DNA of 10,323 nucleotides from an uncultured Planctomycetota bacterium. Lineage in GTDB: Bacteria; Planctomycetota; SZUA-567; JAFGNG01. Under the pieces are notes generated by a model. The model did no database searches. It saw only the letters and a list, made by a program, of their open reading frames with translations, and had not been told where the DNA came from. The position numbers and the translations under genes are program-made. The stretch lies in NCBI GenBank assembly GCA_947311175.1, contig CAMZKK010000209.1, positions 1-10,323 of the forward strand. The letters run 5' to 3'. Positions 6,589 to 10,323 of this stretch are shown in pieces (the stretch's first letter is position 1; each line of letters opens with the position of its first letter).

Positions 6589-7973
6589 AAAAAAATGTCC
6601 ATATTGTTGTTGGGACTCCCGGAAGGATTATCGACCATCTTAACCGTAAGACACTTAAGCTTGGTGAAATTGATTATTTGATTTTAGATGAAGCTGATGA
6701 AATGCTCAATATGGGATTTATTGAAGACATGGAAGAGATTATGCGGCATACTAATGAAGAGAAAAAGACATTGCTTTTTTCTGCGACAATGCCGAAGAGG
6801 ATAAAAGATCTTGCTAGTAAGTACATGAAGGGGTATGAGTTTTTAGAGGTAAAAAAAGAGCAACTCACAACTAATTTGACAGAGCAGATATATTTCGAAG
6901 TCAAGACATACGACAAATTTGAGGCACTATGTCGAATAATTGATTTTGAAGAAGACTTTTACGGTCTTGTTTTTTGTCGCACGAGAGGGGATGTTGACCA
7001 GGTTGCCAGTCATCTTAACGATAGAGGTTATGATGCGGATGCTATTCATGGCGAGATTTCACAAAATCAAAGAGAAAAAACTCTGAATAGATTTAAACAG
7101 AAAAAATCAAATATCTTGGTGGCAACAGATGTTGCGGCAAGAGGATTAGATGTAAATAATTTAACTCATGTTATCAATTTCTCATTACCACAAGATCCTG
7201 AGTCATACATCCATCGGGTTGGGCGAACCGGTAGAGCTGGAAATGAAGGCACAGCAATAACCTTTATTACTCCAAACGAATATAAGCGTTTGATGTTTTT
7301 TCGACGAGTAGCAAAGGCAGACATCAAAAAATCAAAAATCCCCAAGGTAAAGGATATAATAAAGGTAAAAAGAAAAAAGATTCAAAAAGAAATATCAGAA
7401 GCACTTAACTCTGAGATTGATTCAGGAACCTACAAGTGGGCAAGTTCATTAATAGGTGATGAAGAACCGGCAAAGGTGCTTGCGGCAGTTCTTAATTATT
7501 GTTTTGAAGAAGAGCTTGATCCAAAGACCTATCAAGATGTTAAAGAGTTTAATTTCAAAGAAGATCGAGGGGGTGACAGGGGACGAGGTGATGGTCGAGG
7601 CAATGGTAGGGATAGAGCAAAAGGTGGTAGTCGGGGTGAGCGTAAAAGTGGACATAAGGTTGGCGGAAAAGATGGTGGCTATAACAACAAGCGTCAAACT
7701 AATTTTCGCCGAGACGGTAGTGACAATGCTACGGTAGATCAACAGGGAAAAGCAAGGTTGTTTGTTGCCTTGGGAAAAAAAGACGATATGAATGTCAGAA
7801 AAATCGTTGATATGGTGCTTACTAAAGTCCCAATCAAGGCAAGGCACGTAAGTGATATTCAAATTATGGATAGCTTCTCTTTTATCACAGTACCATTTGC
7901 CAAAGCAGAACGAATTGTCGAAGGCTTCAAGCAACGAGGCAAACAACCATTGATTGAGCATGCCAAAAAATAA
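6582..7973 (+). CDS. deaD: DEAD-box RNA helicase, main part with RG-rich linker and DbpA-type RNA-binding domain
   Basis: 463 residues continuing the preceding fragment in the -1 frame; repaired, the protein would be 582 residues. Motifs in order are Ib TPGR (12-15), II DEAD (36-39), III SAT (67-69), IV LVFCRT (129-134), V ATDVAARGLD (181-190) and VI HRVGRTGRAG (211-220). A linker at about 328-385 is rich in Arg, Gly and Asp. Residues about 391-463 (RLFVALGKKDDMN, IMDSFSFITVPF, RPL-like end) match the DbpA/CsdA-type RRM that binds structured RNA. Such helicases act in ribosome assembly and RNA decay, especially in the cold. The ATG at 6582 overlaps the preceding stop by 7 bp but has no Shine-Dalgarno, so it is probably an artefact of the break rather than a true start. 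The symbol is by family; DbpA-like is the alternative. Confidence 0.9.
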   Translation: MLKKNVHIVVGTPGRIIDHLNRKTLKLGEIDYLILDEADEMLNMGFIEDMEEIMRHTNEEKKTLLFSATMPKRIKDLASKYMKGYEFLEVKKEQLTTNLTEQIYFEVKTYDKFEALCRIIDFEEDFYGLVFCRTRGDVDQVASHLNDRGYDADAIHGEISQNQREKTLNRFKQKKSNILVATDVAARGLDVNNLTHVINFSLPQDPESYIHRVGRTGRAGNEGTAITFITPNEYKRLMFFRRVAKADIKKSKIPKVKDIIKVKRKKIQKEISEALNSEIDSGTYKWASSLIGDEEPAKVLAAVLNYCFEEELDPKTYQDVKEFNFKEDRGGDRGRGDGRGNGRDRAKGGSRGERKSGHKVGGKDGGYNNKRQTNFRRDGSDNATVDQQGKARLFVALGKKDDMNVRKIVDMVLTKVPIKARHVSDIQIMDSFSFITVPFAKAERIVEGFKQRGKQPLIEHAKK

Positions 7974-8028
7974 AAAACAAGATTAGACACGAGGATTTAA
8001 TTAAAAGGCACGTGCCCCAGAGGGTATA

Positions 8029-8236
8029 ACAATTAACAATTAACAATTAAAAATTAACAATGAAGGTGCTTTAGCTATCGCTAAAGGGGGTTTTGATAAT
8101 TTGCATCGAATGTATTTCTCTTTATTTGGTGAGTGTTTGTACTTAGGAGTAAATGAAAATATCGGCATTCATTTCATCAAACATCGCTCGCAGAGCTCCC
8201 TCAATTTTTAATTTTTAATTGTTAATTGTTAATTGT
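8029..8236. repeat. Inverted-repeat element with heptamer (ACAATTA) arms
   Basis: The left arm at 8029-8063 is five heptamers: ACAATTA three times, then AAAATTA and ACAATGA. The right arm (8202-8236) read on the minus strand is ACAATTA three times, then AAAATTA twice-like (AAAATTG last). The first 29 bp of the two arms (8029-8057 and 8208-8236) are perfect reverse complements. The interior of about 140 bp holds a 7-bp hairpin CTTTAGC-TATC-GCTAAAG (8069-8086) and a second inverted pair AAATGAA/TTCATTT (8151-8157, 8168-8174). No transposase and no clear target duplication were seen. It could be a MITE-like element or a cluster of short tandem heptamer repeats. The related copy at 10269 shows that it belongs to a dispersed family. 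Confidence 0.7.
8069..8086 (+). other. Small hairpin inside the repeat element
   Basis: CTTTAGC and GCTAAAG are perfect 7-bp complements around the loop TATC, six bases after the left heptamer arm. GGGGTTTT follows, so weak terminator activity after the helicase is possible. A differently sequenced hairpin stands in the same relative place in the second repeat copy. Confidence 0.5.
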
Positions 8237-8283
8237 CAATTAAATTTCACGGCTTGTATTTTTTATTCAATTTTGTATTATTA

Positions 8284-8289
8284 TATAAT
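8284..8289 (+). promoter_or_regulatory. Possible -10 element for the gmd-fcl operon
   Basis: A perfect TATAAT lies 30 bp before the gmd ATG, but the sequence 17 bp upstream (TTTTAT) is a poor -35. An alternative is TTGTCA (8233-8238), at the end of the repeat arm, with TATTTT (8257-8262) at 18-bp spacing. In that case the repeat element would supply the -35. Confidence 0.3.
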
Positions 8290-8319
8290 TAACAATAAAC
8301 AAAAAAAGGAATATCTATC

Positions 8320-9366
8320 ATGCATGGAAATGAAAAAACAAAGAAGGCGCTTATTAGTGGTATTACCGGACAGGATGGTTCATACCTTGCTGAATTTTTG
8401 CTTGCCAAAAATTATGAAGTTCATGGAATTGTCCGCAGGGCATCAACCTTCAATACCGAGCGAATTGATAACCTCTATGTTGATAGCCACAAAGAAAACG
8501 CAAAATTCTTCCTTCATTATGGTGACCTCAGTAATAGCAGTAATTTACGGCACATCATTGACAAGGTAAAGCCGGACGAGATTTATAACCTTGGAGCACA
8601 GTCGCATGTTAGGGTATCTTTTGATCAACCGGAATACACCGCAGATATTGTGGCAACCGGAACCCTTCGCTTGCTTGATACTTTGCACGATTATATTGTT
8701 GCCAGCAATAAAGAAGTAAAAATCTATCAAGCAGGCTCTAGTGAAATGTTTGGCTCAACTCCACCACCGCAAAATGAAAGCACTCCATTTCACCCTCGTA
8801 GCCCTTACGCAGTAAGCAAGGTTGCTGCCCACTGGTATGGGATAAACTATCGAGAGGCGTATGATATGTTTGTGTGCAACGGTATCCTTTTTAATCATGA
8901 ATCACCTCGCCGTGGCGAGACCTTTGTAACTAAAAAAATCACCAGAGCACTCGGGCGAATAAAATACGGTTTACAAGAAAACCTATATCTTGGAAATATT
9001 GATGCAAAGCGTGACTGGGGCTTTGCCGGGGATTATGTAGAGGCAATGTGGCTGATGCTCCAACAAGATAAACCGGACGATTACGTTGTCGCTACCGGCG
9101 AGATTCATTCTGTCAAAGAGTTGTTGATTGAAGCAGCGAGAATATGTGAACTAGATTGGGAAAAATATGTAAAGATTGATTCTCGATATTATAGACCAAC
9201 CGAGGTCGATGCCCTACAAGGTGATGCTACAAAAACAAAGGATGCCCTCGGATGGACACCAAAAACAGATTTCAAGGCATTGGTTAAGTTGATGATGGAG
9301 CACGACCTTGAACTTGCCCGCAAAGAAGCATTATTGAAAGAAGACGCAAATGAAAAAAACAAGTAA
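8320..9366 (+). CDS. gmd: GDP-mannose 4,6-dehydratase
   Basis: 348 residues, a typical GMD length. The enzyme is a cytosolic short-chain dehydrogenase of the extended type that turns GDP-D-mannose into GDP-4-keto-6-deoxy-D-mannose with bound NADP(H). It has GITGQDGSYLAEFLL (Rossmann glycine motif G14-x2-G17-x2-G20), VRRASTFNTERID (38-50) and GDLSNSSNL. NLGAQSHVRVSF (90-101), AGSSEMFGS (catalytic S140/S141 and E142) and SPYAVSKVAAHWY (Y163, K167) follow. FNHESPRRGETFVTKKI (191-207) and RDWGFAGDYVEAMW (231-244) are the family hallmarks for nucleotide-sugar binding. The start ATG follows AAGGA (8306-8310) by 9 bp. It overlaps fcl by 17 bp and forms the two-step GDP-fucose pathway with it. Identification is very secure. 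Confidence 0.98.
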   Translation: MHGNEKTKKALISGITGQDGSYLAEFLLAKNYEVHGIVRRASTFNTERIDNLYVDSHKENAKFFLHYGDLSNSSNLRHIIDKVKPDEIYNLGAQSHVRVSFDQPEYTADIVATGTLRLLDTLHDYIVASNKEVKIYQAGSSEMFGSTPPPQNESTPFHPRSPYAVSKVAAHWYGINYREAYDMFVCNGILFNHESPRRGETFVTKKITRALGRIKYGLQENLYLGNIDAKRDWGFAGDYVEAMWLMLQQDKPDDYVVATGEIHSVKELLIEAARICELDWEKYVKIDSRYYRPTEVDALQGDATKTKDALGWTPKTDFKALVKLMMEHDLELARKEALLKEDANEKNK

Positions 9367-10276
9367 AATATATGTCGCTGGTCATCGTGGATTGGTAGGA
9401 ACTGCAATTTGCCGAAATTTAGCCACTGACGGATTTGAGAATATAATCACCGCCAGTCACTCGGAACTAGATCTTTGCTCACAATTAGCAGTTGATGATT
9501 TTTTTGCAAAACATCAACCTGAATATATTTTTCTTGCCGCAGCCAAGGTCGGTGGAATAATGGCAAACAGTAGCAAGCCGGTGGATTTTTTGGTAGATAA
9601 TTTGCGGATTGAACTAAACATCATTACCGCAGCCCATAAATATAAATGTAAAAAAATATTGTTTTTAGGAAGCTCGTGTATTTATCCGAAACTCACAAAA
9701 CAACCAATAACCGAAGATGCCTTATTAAGCGGCTCGCTTGAGCCAACAAATGAATGGTATGCCATAGCAAAAATCGCAGGGATAAAGTTGTGTCAAGCAT
9801 ATCGCCAACAATTTGAGTTAAATGCAATCTCGTGTATGCCAACCAATCTTTACGGTCCAAATGATAATTTCGACCTTACAAGTAGCCATGTGCTACCAGC
9901 CCTTATGCGAAAGATTCACGAAGCAAAAATCAATAACAAAAAAGAAGTTGTAGTCTGGGGAACAGGGAATCCATTGCGAGAATTTCTTCATGTTGACGAC
10001 CTCGCTCAAGCATGTCTATTTTTGATGAAAGAATACAACTCACCGGAGATAATAAATATCGGAACCGGCTCAGATTTGAGCATAAAAGAATTAGCAGAAT
10101 TAATAAAAAACATTATTGGGTTCGATGGCAACTTAGTTTTCGACACCGACAAGCCAGACGGAACACCAAGAAAAGTATTAGATGTCTCAAAAATAAATAA
10201 CCTCGGGTGGACAGCAAAAATCCCTTTCCGAGAAGGAATAAAATCAACCTACAAGTGGTTTCTTGAAAACAATTAA
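9350..10276 (+). CDS. fcl: GDP-L-fucose synthase (GDP-4-keto-6-deoxymannose 3,5-epimerase/4-reductase)
   Basis: 308 residues, close to the usual length of about 310-320. It epimerises and reduces the Gmd product with NADPH to give GDP-L-fucose, a donor for O-antigen, capsule or other fucosylated surface glycans. Motifs are AGHRGLVG (G11-x2-G14-x2-G17), AAAKVGGIMAN (63-73) and LGSSCIYP (S108, C110). EWYAIAKIAGIKLC follows (Y137, K141), with PTNLYGPNDNFD and SSHVLPALMRK (H180). WGTGNPLREFLHVDDLA (203-219) is also diagnostic. The active-site Ser, Cys, Tyr, Lys and His all appear conserved. The ATG lies inside the gmd 3' end in a different frame, so translation is probably coupled. The last two codons (Asn-Asn) and the stop lie in the heptamer repeat that starts at 10269. 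Also known as wcaG. Confidence 0.98.
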   Translation: MKKTSKIYVAGHRGLVGTAICRNLATDGFENIITASHSELDLCSQLAVDDFFAKHQPEYIFLAAAKVGGIMANSSKPVDFLVDNLRIELNIITAAHKYKCKKILFLGSSCIYPKLTKQPITEDALLSGSLEPTNEWYAIAKIAGIKLCQAYRQQFELNAISCMPTNLYGPNDNFDLTSSHVLPALMRKIHEAKINNKKEVVVWGTGNPLREFLHVDDLAQACLFLMKEYNSPEIINIGTGSDLSIKELAELIKNIIGFDGNLVFDTDKPDGTPRKVLDVSKINNLGWTAKIPFREGIKSTYKWFLENN

Positions 10277-10323
10277 CAATTAAAAGTTAAAAATGGTTGT
10301 GACGCTTTGCGTCGTGTTGTTTA
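10269..10323 (+). repeat. Second copy of the heptamer-arm repeat, cut by window edge
   Basis: Heptamers ACAATTA, ACAATTA, AAAGTTA and AAAATGG run from 10269, matching the left arm at 8029 with one unit fewer. A compact hairpin GACGC-TTT-GCGTC (10301-10313) follows, in the same relative place as the hairpin in the first copy but with unrelated stem sequence. The hairpin could also help end the gmd-fcl transcript, though no T-run is visible before the window ends. A right arm, if present, lies beyond the window. Confidence 0.6.

Larger units (their letters stand above)
7974..8319. other. 346-bp non-coding region between helicase and gmd
   Basis: No convincing gene on either strand. It holds a 10-bp palindrome GGCACGTGCC (8007-8016), then the inverted-repeat element at 8029-8236, then an A+T-rich gmd upstream region with TATAAT at 8284-8289. 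The longest tempting frame inside is a short minus-strand peptide near 8144-8186, too short to call. The helicase has no clear intrinsic terminator here; the hairpin at 8069-8086 followed by GGGGGTTTT is only a weak candidate. Confidence 0.6.

Noticed and set aside
6588..6595. Programmed -1 slippage on the A8 tract in the helicase gene
   Set aside because: The tract follows the TGA at 6586-6588, so ribosomes in the first frame stop before reaching it. The bases before the stop (TTG AAA TGT) are not a good slippery site.
7449..7961. 170-codon minus-strand frame opposite the helicase 3' part
   Set aside because: It lies entirely opposite a well-supported coding frame with clear helicase and RNA-binding motifs. 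It has no family signature and is a shadow frame.
8007..8016. Palindrome GGCACGTGCC as an operator
   Set aside because: It is a single copy downstream of the helicase and about 300 bp from gmd, with no regulator nearby, so there is not enough to call a binding site.
8144..8186. Short minus-strand peptide starting MFDEMNADIFIYS inside the repeat element, faintly recalling polyprenyl-phosphate glycosyltransferases
   Set aside because: Only about 13 codons before a stop, with no supporting continuation in any frame. The likeness is too short to trust.
8029..8240. CRISPR array
   Set aside because: Repeats are contiguous 7-mers with no spacers, and no cas genes are present.

Overview
The window is A+T-rich and bacterial: short intergenic gaps, Shine-Dalgarno-like sites, GTG as well as ATG starts, and no introns. 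It looks like a Gram-negative-type bacterium, because it has a secreted transglutaminase-like protein with a cleavable signal peptide and GDP-fucose synthesis genes. I cannot fix the phylum. The large transglutaminase-like protein resembles, from memory, a family common in Planctomycetes and other PVC bacteria. The DEAD-box helicase with a DbpA-type C-terminus and the GAF/HD-GYP protein would also fit spirochaetes and other anaerobic lineages.

Layout: (1) Positions 1-2497 hold a leftward three-gene operon with overlapping reading frames. In transcription order it encodes a small cysteine-cluster (YkgJ-type) protein, a GAF plus HD-GYP c-di-GMP phosphodiesterase, and an M20 metallopeptidase that runs off the left edge. 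A good promoter candidate lies just upstream. (2) Positions 2691-3776 hold rightward serC (phosphoserine aminotransferase), followed by a perfect 14-bp-stem hairpin. (3) Positions 3836-6107 hold two probably co-transcribed envelope genes: a small membrane-anchored protein of unknown function and a secreted 566-residue transglutaminase-like protein. (4) Positions 6226-7973 hold a DEAD-box RNA helicase split into two frames by what looks like one missing A near 6580. (5) Positions 7974-8319 are non-coding and carry an inverted-repeat element of about 208 bp, whose arms are tandem ACAATTA-type heptamers. (6) Positions 8320-10276 hold gmd and fcl, overlapping by 17 bp, which together convert GDP-mannose to GDP-L-fucose for surface glycans. 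A second copy of the heptamer repeat begins inside the last codons of fcl and runs off the right edge.

Most of the window is ordinary housekeeping and envelope metabolism. The parts most worth a second look are the heptamer/hairpin repeat family, the helicase frameshift, and the uncharacterised pair at 3836-6107. I saw no rRNA, tRNA, CRISPR array, transposase or phage gene.
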